Assembly (NCBI GenBank): GCA_002633005.1
Contig: NMRA01000391.1
Coordinates: forward strand, 126,001 to 180,631
Source of the DNA: Phoronis australis
Taxonomy: Eukaryota; Phoronida; Phoronidae
Direction: 5' to 3'
DNA length: 54,631 bases
The translations under genes and the position numbers were made by a program. This document shows, one piece after another, positions 21,707 through 34,716 of this stretch. The stretch's first letter is position 1, and each line of letters begins with the position of its first letter. The notes below the pieces were generated by a model. It had not been told where the DNA came from. It saw nothing but the letters and a program-made list of their open reading frames with translations, and did not search any database.

Positions 21707-23656
21707 ACGGCATTTTTTCACTCAAATTTAGATTTTTTATGTTATGCAATCATATTCACAGAATTTCTTCACCTTTGGCAGATATTTGTATAATGATCTT
21801 GTTTTAGCACCGGTACTTATGACATTTATGCATTTTAAAGTATGAAAACATGTTAATTATGGCCAGAGTAATCCTTGATATAGCTGAAATTAGACGGAAT
21901 TTTGTCACTGAAACATTGCATGTTTTTAATACCCATGGCATTTAATTAAATCACACATTTAATTGGAATTTACTGTTTTTTCATGATCCTAACATGTATT
22001 TCTTGTTTTTCTTCAGGAAATTGCAGGGATCTGAAAAGTCAAACACAATTTTCAGGCACACTTGCAAAATGATGTCGTTATGCAAAACACGTAAATTTGC
22101 ATGTGCTCCTTCTCTTACAGCCATGGCTGAAAAAGAAAAGCATTACTAGTGTTTTGAACTGTTTTTTTACTGGTTGATAGTATATAGAATTTGATTTAGA
22201 AACCACATATTTGTACCAGATGTCCTAGTGATTGGATTCCTCAACCAAATAATATTGCAGTCACCTAAGAAAAACTGTGTATTCTCCGTAGCCCTGAGTT
22301 CCATTAAATTCTTCCATAAATAAAAGATATTTGATGATGCACATTGGGAATCTTGAAGCTATTTTTGGCCCACAAAAATATTAGACCAAGCCCTGGATTT
22401 TAATTGATCATAAGCAAAAATGTCTTTTGTATTCCCCGTAGCCCCCAACTTTGAATTGTTAGTACATGGTTTGAAAAAACTTTATCAAGGTGCATGTACT
22501 GAGGGAAAAGAAACAAATGAACTATCCAAGACAAGAATATTAAAAAAAATATTTGTGGGTGGGATTTGAGGCAAGTTTAGCTAAAATTACTTTTTCAGTT
22601 TAAACTCGTTATTAATAAAACATGAATGTTCTTTGGTCATTCAGGAGTGTTGGCTTTAACAAGTAAATGAATTATATTGCATTGCTCAAGTGTTCACCCA
22701 CTTACAAACAGGTATCTGCATATTTCGTATTTTCCGTAGCCCCCTCCATGACCTCTGTGTTATGTGAGATTTATGCATTCAATGTTTCCTGATGATGAAA
22801 AGTGCTTTCCTGTATTTTTTTAGGGTAGTTGATGGAAATATGCATCCCATTGATGGTGATTTTATGACTCTGATGATAGTTAAGAGCTGAGTATGTCCTA
22901 GGATAAAATTTTTATTTCCTTTATGTTATATTTTTGTATTTGCACAAGTGTGAAGAAAATTAAGACGGTATTATCTCCCTTTTTCTAAACAGAACTATTT
23001 TTTGTAATTCAGAAGTAGAAGTATTGACAAGTAAATGAATTCTATTCCATTGCTCCAGTATTTTTCTTCCCACAAATAGTTACCTTTGCATTTTGTATTC
23101 CCGTAGCCCCTCACTGACCTCAATGTTTCATGAGATTTATTTGTGCAAACAATGTTTACTGATAATGAAAAGTGTTTTCTTGTACTTCTTTGATGGTAGT
23201 TTATGGAATTAGGCATTCCTTTTGACTGTGATGTGACTCTGATGATAGTTAAGCTAAGCATGTCTAAGGATTAAGTATAATTGCTATGTTTTATTTGTAT
23301 ACTCACACCTTGTGAAGCATACACAGGTGTGAACCTGGTTTTTTATATTGATGTTCAGTGATCAAGTACATGAGTTACCAGAGTAATAAACTTTCTTGTT
23401 TCTAAGCCAGATTTAAGTCTTTTCCAACATGGATGTAACGATACCAATGATGTATTCTCTGTAGCCCACACTTCCTATTTTCGTTACTTCAACAGGCCAA
23501 ATCTTAAAAACTAAAGGAGGATACTTCACAAAAATTCTACCTGATATTCCATATGTCATTTTGAATCCAATAAAATAAGTCTCAAAGCTGAAATTAAAAC
23601 TTCATAAAATGCCATTTCTGAAACAAAAGTGTGCACCCTGAGTGAAAAAATGCCGT
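21707..23656. mobile_element. ~1.95-kb non-coding element with 18-bp terminal inverted repeats
   Basis: ACGGCATTTTTTCACTCA at 21707-21724 is matched by its exact reverse complement at 23639-23656. Between them are diverged internal repeats: the phrase GTATTCCCCGTAGCCCC or a close variant occurs near 22279, 22429, 22728, 23095 and 23452, and 22640-22900 resembles 23010-23270. No long open frame exists. It could be a non-autonomous DNA transposon carrying a minisatellite. No clear target-site duplication was found. Confidence 0.6.
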
Positions 23657-24693
23657 GTACTGAATCGAAATGTCAAATTTAAGATTTACCTAATGCATCT
23701 TAAGGTCTTAACTTAGACAAGATGTTGAATGAAACAATCCCATAGCTGTGGTTTTCAACTACAGCTACAAACACTAAACCGCTGTCACGGACTGAGAAGG
23801 CACCAGTCACGTGGTACAAATCCCCCGATTTCCAAATTAGTGTAGTGCCAGTAACTTGGATATGAATTTGTTAGCTATATAGTTTTTCGCAAGTAAACAG
23901 ACAGTCCAATTGAGACAGTTACAACTAAAGCGATGACATACTAACTGGAAGGTACTCAATCTTGTTTATAGCAAGAAAGTTTGCCGCTGGGGAAATAATC
24001 AAGGATACCCAACCTTTTATTAGAAATAACATAACTAGGACCTCCATCTCCCAGGTGCAAACTAAAATCCCAAATTTGAAAGTGGGTTAGCATGATGAAC
24101 AACGTTTATTTTGAGAACTTAACTGAAAAATCTCATTTTTAAAATATTTTATCTAATTCTAATCGTTTGATTGAGTCTTAGAACCTACAAACATAGGCGT
24201 CCTCAGCTTTTGATCATCCCCAATTATCCAATACATTGAATACACTATCGTTGAACAAACCACTTCTTTGAACATGTAGGATTCTGTAGCAAAATAAAAC
24301 TTTTTGTAGAATTCTAGCCCACTTTCGTGAGGAATTTAATCGCAAAATGCAAACTTTCATAAGGAAACTGGGATTGCAAAATACAAATCTGATCAGTTCC
24401 TCTACGACATAGACCTACGTATCATATTTGGAATTGGACAGAATCAGAATGAATGCGTGGCAGACCGATGGCGACACGCATAGATCAATAATTTATACAT
24501 AATTCGCACTTCTCAAATAGTCAGAAGTAAAACATAAAACTGTTGTGACTCAAATCACCCATATTTCGTCTTAGTATCCCAATGAAAACTTGTGTCACTT
24601 ACTGGAAAACAACGATACCTCACTTTTCAATGGCCAAAACCGGAAATAAAGTTAAGCAAAAGTTCCCGGATATAGGTCAAGTAACTTGCGATC

Positions 24694-24752
24694 ATGAAAA
24701 TTTCGCAAGTTGTACTTTTATCTGCTGCAGGAGATGTTTTACTGGATAAAAA
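24694..24752 (+). CDS. AP4M1: AP4M1 exon 1 (start codon)
   Basis: The ATG at 24694 opens MKISQVVLLSAAGDVLLDKK, the beta-strand start of a mu longin domain. The donor is AA|GTGTAT. The choice between this and a second GT two bases on is settled by exon 2, which needs phase 2 and then reads on as YDIACDAPDLFFARV. Confidence 0.85.
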
Positions 24753-27700
24753 GTGTATCCTTTAGCTTAATATATTAGTTTATATGATAAAGAAGACGCG
24801 AGTCTATAATTTATATTAGAATTTTTGCATTACTAACTCCGCAGTGTCGTACGTACTTACACAGAATTCTTTCAGGCCCGCGTCCACTACTAGTGCTGTC
24901 GAAGTCGAACAATGAACGTGAATTTTACCTATTGCTATCATCGAATCTTCGTCACTGGGCAGTTTCCAGGGAGCACTCCTCTTTATAGCACTTTCGTCTC
25001 GACACATTGCACTTTTAAATGCATGAACTATTGTTCTCTCAACTACTAGTACACCTGCACCCGGCTGCATACCCGGCAGCATACCCGGCAAGACCTTATC
25101 TGACGTATAAGACCTTATAAGCCGTATAACAAGTTTTATGCAACCGGGCCCAGATATTTTTCTCTGCCACTGCTTGAGCTTGGCAGCATATCATGAAATA
25201 CATTTGGAATGAGCATGAAATGTAAAGAGAGATAGGTACAATAGGACTCTGACGGTATTGTATTGATGTGAAATTTCGTAGTTCTCAAATGCCTCCGATC
25301 AATTTGACACCATGTAGAAATGAAGATCATATATAACTTTGATGTCAACTTGATTAAGTTATCGAGTCAAGTATGAATTAATTTTTTAAACCAACGGTGA
25401 ATAACTGGACTTTCTATGTTAATCAAAATAGTGTGTCTAGTACTGTAATCAGTTAAGTTCAATGACCATGGTCTGAGGGGTTTTCAGTTGTGTCATGATT
25501 ATTGATCAAACACCAGCTAAGAGGTGCAGAAATACTGTGGGAGGAGGGGGGTGGTAGATTTTGTCCTATATTGTTGGTGCTAGTGTACCAGGGGTAACCA
25601 CTGGTCCGTAGTATTAAAGTGAGATTGCACACTCCACTTGGCCTAGCTGTCCTCAATACTAATCTGACTGTTAATTATTAGTATTTTGTTTCAGTGCTAA
25701 TCTCTCAGTCTATTAATTTTGTATTGTTTGTCAGTAGGACACACTATCACATTAATAATGTGTCCTAGGTCAACTGAAGAAAATAAATTTGAATTCTCAG
25801 TGAAATAACTTGAGAACATTTTTAATTTACTATGTACTGGTAGCACTATATGTATACATATACATATACATATATATATAATTATGCACAATCTCAGTTT
25901 AATGCTCGAAGAAAACTTCGCAGTGTTCTGATGCAAACAAAATTTCAGAAAGTATGATAAATTTCACCAATGTGGCCAAAAAGTAATTTTGGAATTGCCT
26001 CATTTAATTTTTAGATGCTCACAACATTGATTGCGAATGTCCGAAATTGCTGTTGGTAGCTACGGCACAGAACTTAGAAGTGGTAATCATTACTTTGTCT
26101 TTTGTGAGCTACTATGGTTTATGAAAAAATGAGAAAAGAAAATATCACTTGTCTACCATGTGTCCCAAATTGGTGAAATTTTACCGTGCATCTGCTGTAC
26201 TCGTTGTAATGCTGCATGCCAGCAGAGTTACTTCCAGTTTATCACGTCCTTAAATTTCTTAAGTCAGATATGATATAGCTTGTGATGCTCCCGACCTTTT
26301 CTTTGCAAGAGTTCAGTCTAACAGTGACAACTTGTTGCCATACTGGGTAAATCAAATGTTTTTAATTGTTTAGAGTGAGAAATTTTGTTTTAGATTTATA
26401 TCTGTATTTAAATCACCTGCATGTTGTGACAGGTTAACATAATAATATAGTCCTGTTAATGAATGACATATTTAGGCAGGTCTCTTGTCAAGTTTTTTGG
26501 TATACATGCGACTGAACAGGTGTTATTTTGTTGTGATTTCTGGTTTGTGGAAGCTCGATTAAATAAAGATTACTTAAATGATTGGTGAATAAAATTGTTT
26601 TTCTGATGAATACACGCTCTTCTTTTCAGAATGAAAAGGGTGTTTGGTTTTACCATATCAAAAGAAACAATATTTTTTTCATTGCTACAAGTACCAGTGA
26701 TGAGTTGCCTATCCTCATCATAGAAGTACTGACAAAGTAAGCAAAGCACATTACTTTTGTTTACCTTGCTATGATTCAGCACCTTGTTCATTGTGGTCAT
26801 TTTTCTGTACAACAGTTCATCAAGATAAAGTTTGTTTCAAGTCTCAGTTTGTGTTGGATCATGTTACATAATCAAATGTCTGTCAATCAAAGTAAACAAC
26901 TTGGTATTCTCCATTGTATGTCTTTCAGGTTGTTTCATATTTTTAAAGACTTCTGTGGAGTGATATCCGAAGATTCAATCAGGGAAAATTTGGTGCTTTT
27001 ACATGAACTGCTTGATGAAATCCTAGTAAGTTTTGGCAGCTAATTAGTGGGTAATGGAAACTGTGGAATCTTTGTAAGGAAGTGTTACTTTGTCTTTGAA
27101 CTCTGAGCAACTAAAGTAATCACCAGCAAATGGTAACATCCAATAAACATTTTGTTTGACAATATAGATGACTGGTGATGTGGTGATATTTTACTATATG
27201 CCCAGCTTAAGGCATTTTTGTCTTGAGCTGTCAGGGTATGACAGCAAGATAGGTTTCAGTGACAACTGGGTTAATTACTCTCTGGTCTCTACAGTGGGCC
27301 AGTTAAAGGGTGCCCAGTGACCTACTAGTAAGCTATGAGACCTATGGAAGCTTTGATAATTGGTAGTTTGCCCTCACAGGCTTTCTCTCATAATTTATCT
27401 CACCAGGTGTGGCTACTTGAGACAGGCGTGTGATTTGTACGGGTTCTAAGCTGTAGCTTACTGAACTTGATGGTTAATCCTGCACAGATCCTCTGGCTAT
27501 CTCACAATACATTGCACATATATACTAATGACTACTTAATTGATGAATCTGCTTTTGTTTGCTACTTAATGACTATCTTCAGTCTTAAGGCTATGTCGGA
27601 TCCTGTTGACGAATCTGTATACTTAGCCAAATATAAACAAATATTGTAGATTTTATTTCAGTAGAAGTATGTATTTTCGGGATTCTGAAGTAGAAAGCCT

Positions 27701-30700
27701 TTAAGATTTGATTTTTTACTTTATACCAATCTGTCACATAGCCATATGTTTTAAGTAAAATTTAGCAAAAAGAAACTTTTAAGGTACATTCATAGCAAAG
27801 CAATGGTATTAATAACACAGCCAAATTTTTAACATAAATGTCCATGATGAAATCTCAAATACGCTGTACATTTTTTAAGTATCATTTCCTTTTCGTTTTA
27901 TGCATCTTTTTATTTTTTCTTCTAAAGCATAAAGTCCTATTTTTTGTTAGCCACTCATGCAAAAGTGGAACGTTTTTAAAAAAAATTCCTAACAGCATTT
28001 TGGAGAACAGTGCACAAAGCATGGCTTTTGAAAGTTTCCTATGAGTCCGATCAGCCATTTCTAAAATATGATGTTCCAAATTGATAGGCAAATTTGGGTG
28101 TTTTCTAGGGTCCTACTTAACCTTAATAGAATACACAAAATATCAATCATGAATTAGCCAAAGTGACAAATGTCATATTTACTTTCAGGACTTTGGTCAA
28201 ATTCAGATTGCCAGCACAAGCAAGTTGAAACTTTATGTTCAAAGTGACCCTGTGCTTGTAAAGTCTGATGCCTCCCCTGAGACTCTATCACCAGGTCTGG
28301 TGAGTATTATACATATTTACACTACTTATGTATCATCAAATTAATTTGTGCTTTCTCTCTCCATTTGCTTTTAACTGCATATTACACACGCTGGCTAAAT
28401 CCTAACCTTTATTATGTAGCCTATTTACATAGCTCTTCCTTTGGGCGAAGGGTTATTTAATGATTATCCAGTTCAATTTGTGTACAAACAATGTAAACCT
28501 ATCGTGTGGCACCAGTTAAGAGGGGTGGCTATCCATTGCAGTCATCTTGGTTCCCGAGTTCCCTAACGCAAGGAGTTGATCATACAGGGAGAGTCAACTG
28601 TGGTTTTAGCTGCTCTGATTCAATCTGTTGCGATTCATTCAAAGTTATTAGTTAGGAAAGGGACTATAAGAACAGCTTCTTAAGCTAATATTGAATGTGG
28701 TCTGTGACCTATGGTCTGTGACCTATAACTTTTGGCAATGTTGATACTGGTTACTAAATGCAATGCTCAAGAAAATGAGTGTTCACTAGGAAAATTAGCT
28801 GAAAAAAATATGGTTTTTACATTTGAGTCTTACTCGTTACAGTTCGGAGTGGAACACAGGGTAGCACCAAATTACGCTGCTGATCAACCTGTGGTACAGT
28901 CCAGGTATTCCCAGGTAGGCTCATTTGTTATTACTGAGTACCAAATATAGTCAGTGCCAAGTTAATATTATGGTTCTTTGATTTAAGAATCATCCAGACC
29001 CAGGATTTAAGATAAGGGTGTTGAAAGCATGTCCATCCTTTGTGACACAGCTGATGGACCTTTCCTTATTGACTGCAATGAAAATCAACATCTTTAGTGG
29101 TTACAGCTGTGTGATTCTTTAAGTGTTTTGATTCAGTTTTGTATCTGAAGAAAAATAATTGATTTGACATATATTTTAATGCACCTTAGTTTACTACTGA
29201 CCAATTTGTGTGAGGAATAGAAATACGTACTGTCACATTCGACATTGTTCTTATCAATTATTATTTTATTACAGGAAAGAAGGAGAAACGAAATCTTTGT
29301 TGACATTATTGAGCACCTTAATGTCCTGATCAATTCTGATGTAAGATAACTTTAATCATTAGTTTTTATTAAAAGTTTAATATAGCCACACATTTTGTGC
29401 AATATATGAAACATGAATTTATGTTTCCTCAACATAGATTATGTGAAGCATGGTTGAGAAATTTATCTAACTTGAAAGGAAAAGTTAACAATGTCTCTGA
29501 AATGTAAAGATTTTTTTTAAATGACATTTTTGCCAACACCATCATTACATTACCTGTTAAATATCCATTAATGATGTTGTCATCAGTGAATGTGCGGTCT
29601 GCAAATTTAAAGCTTTTGCAATGAAAACTGTTACAAATTTAAGTTTAATGGCATAATTTTGTAAAATACTACATACAACAAAAATGCTTAATTTACAACA
29701 TTGCCATGGCACTTGAGTCAAATTTTAGTACCTTCTTTTGTCATGGAAGTAGGTTTTTTGTATACCTCTGGTTGTTAACTGTATTTTCAATAGTTATGTT
29801 TTTCCTACATAATTTAGTTCTATTTTGTCAACTGTCTCCTCAATTAATGATTTCCAGGGAACCATAGCAAGGTGTGAGATTAATGGTAAAGTCAACATGA
29901 AAAGTATCCTTGTTGGAAATCCACTCATCAAGCTTGGATTAAATCCAGATTTAGATGTTGGAAAAGAAGAAAGTGAAAAGAGTATGTTGTTATATAATAC
30001 TTTACATAATGCCTTCCCACTGGAGGAGGCTAATGTGGTCTTGTGAGATAAGTCTTAGCTTCAATCTTACTGAAGGTCGTGGGCTTGAGTCAAACTGGGT
30101 TGGCCCTTAAAACAGGTGTTCAGCTCTTCACCTAGGTTTCAACTCGTATATTAATAAAGCATAAAAATGTTTCCAGGTGATCAGTGCATTGGGTCCACCT
30201 GAGAAGCTTACAACTGTACCAGACATCCTGCAATTGTTTTTATATTGCAGACTGGATGATGAATTATTTAATTTAAAGCTTGAAACCGGCAGAGCTAAAA
30301 TGTCTGTCTCAGTTCCTTGCTGGTCATGTTGAAGTTATCAACTGGGCTTCAGAATAGACTTGCATTTGCTGACAGTGCCATTACGTTGCTGGTTTTTAAT
30401 GACGACGTTGTTTCATATGTTTGTATGGCAACTGATGGAAAGACGGTCTCCTCGTGTATCGATCACAAAGTTGCTAGAGTCATGAGGTCTTTTGAAAGTG
30501 CCATCTTATATTAATTTCTGAGATCATTTTCAGTAGTTTGGGGTAGACCTTGTGCATGCAAGGGTGCTTTGTGTGGTTTAGGTAGGCCAGGTTGCTGCTG
30601 AAACACACTCCATTGTTCGTTCAAACAGTGTAGAAGTTACTCTGATTGTTGCTGGATGTTTGACGAAATTACAACTGCTTTTATAACACGTAATGTAATT

Positions 30701-33700
30701 GATTGCCAGGATATGGCCACCAGGCGCACATTGATGAGGTGACCTTTCACCCCAGCATTGACCGGAGCGAGTTTGACACAAGTAGATTGCTAAAGCTATT
30801 CCCCACAGATGGAGAGGTGAGTAATGTTTACTATCTCACTCTGTGCATGACTCACTACAATGTGTGTTAACGTGTGCTGCAAAATGCTTTCCCAAAAGAG
30901 TTTGAGAAGGTAAATCTCAGCCTTTCTATGGATTTCTTAACAGGTAGTCATGTGTAACCAATTGCTTGTTTATTTACGAGGTAAAGCTGATGAATTTAAA
31001 ATCAGTAATCATTCTTATAGTTACTGTGTGACTGTGTTTCAACTGTAAATGTTAATCGTATTTGAATCTTCAGGGTTTATCTGCGTTATTAACACTGATT
31101 CTCATAAACAAGGTATAATATGGTAATTCTCCACGTATTTGCACAAATTTAAAGTAACTGCCAAAATTGTCATTTCTCAAAAACTGATTCACTTGCTGCA
31201 AATAATACGAGCTTCACCAAATATTGTTTTGTGACATCAAACACAGTACAACCCATCCTAATAATAGGCTGAAATATAATTGTTTTAGGGGAAATTTTTT
31301 TGCAGAAGAAAATTCACTTGTCTGCCACATTGTGTGCTAAATATGTGAAAAATTACCATATAAGCACACAAATTTACGACAAAATTGACTAACAGTTGAA
31401 AGAAACCCAATCATACCTGTCATTTATTCATTAATGCAGTTTCTGGGAGTTCATCATTTTTTGCACCGAATCTGCAGTTGGAAGGCTGATTCTGTGACTG
31501 AACACCAGTTGGAGCAGCTGGTTGGTATATTGACTACTTCTATATCGATTAAATATTTGTGTGTTTCAGTTTTCACTGATGACATATAAATTAAGTGGGA
31601 ACACCCCGAAAAGTATCCCATTTAGAATAACCTTTGCAGTTGATGACTCGCAAAAAGATCTACAGCTCAGCCTCAAGCTACACTGTAATATTCCAAGTGG
31701 TTCACAAGCCTTGAATATCTCTGTAAAGATACCTGTTCCTTCAAATGCTCAAAGGTAAGTTCAATGGCAACCTATTCAGAATGGATAGTTCACACATGTC
31801 ACTCAAGCTAGTTATGCCAGCTAATCAGAGTGTGGAAGCATGTAAACAACTATAGTCTGCTACGATGCCAGTGGGCAGTCTTTGACAAAACATTGGTTGC
31901 AAACGGAAGCATAAACAAGGTTTCCCGATGTGCGTGGGGCACTTGCAGTATAGATCAATGATATATGGAGAACAAAGAAAGAAAAGTGCTTGTCACTTAC
32001 AAAACACATAGCATACTTCACAGTCAGTTCAATATTTGTCTGGGTAAACAAGCATTAAGTGAAAGAAATTAACTTTTCATACTATTTCACAAATATTTTC
32101 ATTTCCTTTAATGGTATCTAATGTGAATCAACAATTAAGTGTATGGAAGATAATGTCTGACACTACATGTGACTTACAGAAACATGGCCTCGTCGACAAC
32201 CCATGATTCTTCGGTCATGCTAACTTAAGACTACATGTAGACACTACAGTACATTCAGAGCTCGACAGGAGCGAGTACATGCTTGTAAATATGAGTAGAA
32301 AAGTAAAATCTGAGTAGGAAATTTACGTCAGTCGTATTATTCGAACATGCACAGAGCGGATGTTCAGCATTTCTTTTTTGACCATCACTTTTTACAAGTA
32401 TGACAAATATGGAAATACGAGTGCAGAATATGCCATCAGTTGTATTTTCAAGTGGGCATTTTGCCTGTGTCGAGTGCTGCAAATGCAATCAAATTCTTTG
32501 GAGGTAGTTTTCCTAACATCATTTGTGCAATGAAATAGCTCACGGGATCGGATCACCTACAAGGTACTAAACTACACGGTTAATGGACTCATAAACACGG
32601 TCACGGACACATGAACACGACTCGCATACCTGCAAACACTGTCCACTGACTCACAAACACGGGAACAGATTCACAAAACATGATCCATTCACCCAAATGC
32701 ATGGGACACGGATTCACATTCACGAAGAAACACGGTTAACGGACCTCCAAACACGGGTCACGGACTCATCGGCTTCCTGGGTCAGTTGACATCTACATTT
32801 TGTCCGTAAACCATGTTTGGCAGTCCGTTAACCATCTTTCTTTGTGAATGTTAGTCTGTGTCCCGTGTATTTGGGTGAATGGATCATGTTTTGTGAGTCC
32901 GTTCCCGTGTTTGTGAGTCTGTGAACGGTGTTAGCAGGTACGTGAATTGTGTTCATGCGTCTGTGACCATGTTTATGAGTCCGTTAACCGTGTAGCTTAG
33001 GTACCTTGACCTAGTCTTGTCACTGCTCATAAGAGTAGAATCCAAAGCATTTACAGTTGCTGTCCATTAACTAAGCATGGATTGACTGCATTTGTTGGAA
33101 CTATCTGTAATATGTGATTGTGGACAATGTAAGCTATGATAGTCTGTTTGAGCCCAAAATACTTGCTGTAAATGCAACATTTTATACTGTCAGAGTCCAA
33201 GACATCTTACCTAAATGCGAAGAACATATTTCTGTTTCTCTTTTTTGTTATTTATTTTTTATTAGTTAGGGATTTTGACATGTTCATTATGGTGTATTAT
33301 ATTTGACCGTGATTTTTGATGTGATATTATAAAAATAAAACTTCATATTTACTACTGTGCATTTTAAATGTTGCCACTTGTGTTAGATCCGTTGCTGTAT
33401 TTGAACAATACTCTGTAAAATAGTAATAAACTCACCTGCCATCACACAAAACTGTACAACTTTATATTTAAACCACTTAATGTTATGAAATAGGTCTCAA
33501 AGTGTTCTTTAGTCAAGTTGTAAGTGATTTATGTGCGGAGGATGGTCTCAAGAAATATAGAACTCTCTGTCCTGTGTAAACCCTGAAATCATTTCTTATA
33601 TGAGTGCAGATGAACAAGATGAGGCAAATTTTATAACAATCAAAAGTTGCTCGTGAATACTATCTGTTTAATTTATAGCATAACCCAGCAGCTGAGTGGG

Positions 33701-34643
33701 CCTGGGCAGACAGCCTCACTAGAAGTCAAAGACAAACTGATAGTGTGGAGAGTAAAGAATCTGCCAGGGGGAACAACTGTCAGTGCCAGGTTTAAGGTAT
33801 TCCCTTGCAAGCAGAGCAGGCCAAGCTACCTTTTGTTCCAATAAAACTATTGTAATGAGTCATTATCAGAAGGCAACACTGTGGCTTGCATTGTGGCACA
33901 CCTCTTGTGCTGAGTGGTAGCATACCTCAAGTCATCTGCGTGAAGATAAAATAATCCCTTGTGAAGCTAGAGGGCAATGAGGGTTTTACTGAGTCACATG
34001 AGACAACTTACTACTTTTTGCCAGGATCTCATCACTTTTGCAAAAATCTTGAATTATGAGTCTTCGACATGTTATTTATTGTGTTTATGGTGCATTTATA
34101 ACAAATCTGGAGTGTAATTTTAGTTACATTTTTTGCACATTTCACGTGATGAAACCAGAAATCCACTTTAAAACATTAGTGCTCCGATTCTAAACGCATA
34201 TAAATTGACTGTTAAAATGTCAGTGGCAGATGTTGGAGTTGCTAGTGCCCACAATCATGTTTTGCCCTGTTAAATCTTATTTCTACCTGCTAAGTGATAC
34301 GAAGTGCCAGAGATAGGTGCATCGTTAGAATCTCCAAGATATGTAATACACGTGCTCTAGTGCCAACTTGCACATTCAAACAAGTGATTCACCAAGCAAG
34401 CCGTCGTTTTGACTGTTCGTTAACCAAAACTATGTTTCACGTTTTCAGGTCATTTCGTCCGACTCCAGTCGTCCAAATAAGCTGCAAGTGGGCCCAGTTG
34501 CCATGGTGTTTGAAGTGTCCTCTTTTGTGTGTTCAAACCTCAAAGTTCAGTTTCTGCGTGTTTTTGATAAGGATCACTCATATGTGCCATACAAATGGAT
34601 AAGATATATCACGCACAGTGATTCCTATGTCATTAAATTATGA
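24694..34643 (+). CDS. AP4M1: AP-4 adaptor complex subunit mu (12 exons, complete)
   Basis: The medium subunit of the AP-4 coat recognises sorting signals and exports cargo such as ATG9 from the trans-Golgi network. Exons: 24694-24752, 26268-26346, 26630-26736, 26929-27025, 28189-28299, 28843-28914, 29275-29340, 29858-29981, 30710-30816, 31570-31754, 33679-33796 and 34449-34643. All junctions are GT-AG and in phase, for 439 codons; human AP4M1 is 453. The N-terminal longin domain runs from MKISQVVLLSAAGDVLLDKK through KDFCGVISEDSIREN and ELLDEIL (residues 1-~115). A short linker follows, then the mu-homology domain from NEIFVDIIEHLNVLI to the terminal ITHSDSYVIKL. Pattern and length match AP-4 mu better than AP-1, AP-2 or AP-3 mu, notably DEVTFHPS in exon 9 and the C-terminal HSDSYVIKL. 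Introns are 0.2-1.9 kb. The 5' UTR is not defined. Confidence 0.94.
26268..26736 (+). CDS. AP4M1: AP4M1 exons 2 (26268-26346) and 3 (26630-26736)
   Basis: These two short exons fill the longin domain. Exon 2 gives DAPDLFFARVQSNSDNL and exon 3 gives GVWFYHIKRNNIFFIATSTS and LIIEVLTK. They join exon 4 (LFHIFKDFCGV) in phase 2. They match the usual mu layout of a membrane-facing strand followed by FFIATT-like and ELL-like motifs. Both are too short to stand out as open frames. Confidence 0.88.
27778..28117 (+). repeat. Dispersed ~340-bp repeat, copy A (AP4M1 intron 4)
   Basis: This belongs to a diverged family with copies at 37700-38035 (+), about 40003-40170 (-, partial) and 42757-43090 (-). 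Shared landmarks are TTCATAGCAAAGCAA, AATAACAC, TTTTTAAA after GTGGAA, GAACAGTGCA, AAGCAT and CAGCCATTTCT. It has no open frame. No terminal repeats or poly(A) tract were recognised. Confidence 0.6.
32561..33007. repeat. ~447-bp foldback element built from an internal ~20-bp motif
   Basis: The left half (from 32561, AAGGTACTAAACTACACGG) and the right half (ending 33007, CCGTGTAGCTTAGGTACCTT) are imperfect reverse complements over about 200 bp each, centred near 32784. Each arm is itself a run of variants of CACGGACTCACAAACACGG. It lies in AP4M1 intron 10 and has no coding frame. Confidence 0.8.
34449..34643 (+). CDS. AP4M1: AP4M1 last exon
   Basis: This encodes the last 64 residues of the mu-homology domain, including VFEVSSFVCSNLKVQFLRVF and the C-terminal YKWIRYITHSDSYVIKL before TGA at 34641-34643. 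The KWxRxxxHSDxYVIxx end is characteristic of AP-4 mu. Confidence 0.93.
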   Translation, partial: VISSDSSRPNKLQVGPVAMVFEVSSFVCSNLKVQFLRVFDKDHSYVPYKWIRYITHSDSYVIKL

Positions 34644-34716
34644 TGTCAAAAAATAAGTTTTCAATTCGTTTTAGTGCTGTTACTTTGTATTTCCACTTGG
34701 AAATTACATAAACCAA

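Larger units (their letters stand above)
19233..24693. other. Intergenic region between divergent RAB3GAP2 (-) and AP4M1 (+)
   Basis: No protein-coding gene is recognised. The left part probably holds the RAB3GAP2 5' UTR intron and promoter. Listed separately are a tRNA-like SINE head, a 22-bp palindrome, a 160-bp palindromic element and a ~1.95-kb TIR element. The remaining sequence is AT-rich and unremarkable. The AP4M1 promoter must lie in the right part, but no TATA box or CpG island can be called. Confidence 0.6.

Noticed and set aside
24816-25091. Minus-strand open frame of 91 codons in AP4M1 intron 1
   Set aside because: It starts in a short CCGGGTATGCTG repeat, matches no family I know, and lies inside the intron of a confirmed gene. 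A GTAAGT donor at its end is suggestive, but no partner exon was found.
26015-26082. Candidate AP4M1 exon encoding CPKLLLVATAQNLEV between exon 1 and exon 2
   Set aside because: It resembles the LFFVATT strand of mu proteins and has fair splice signals, but it lies before the exon that must precede that strand, and exon 3 (NNIFFIATSTS) already supplies it with correct phases on both sides.
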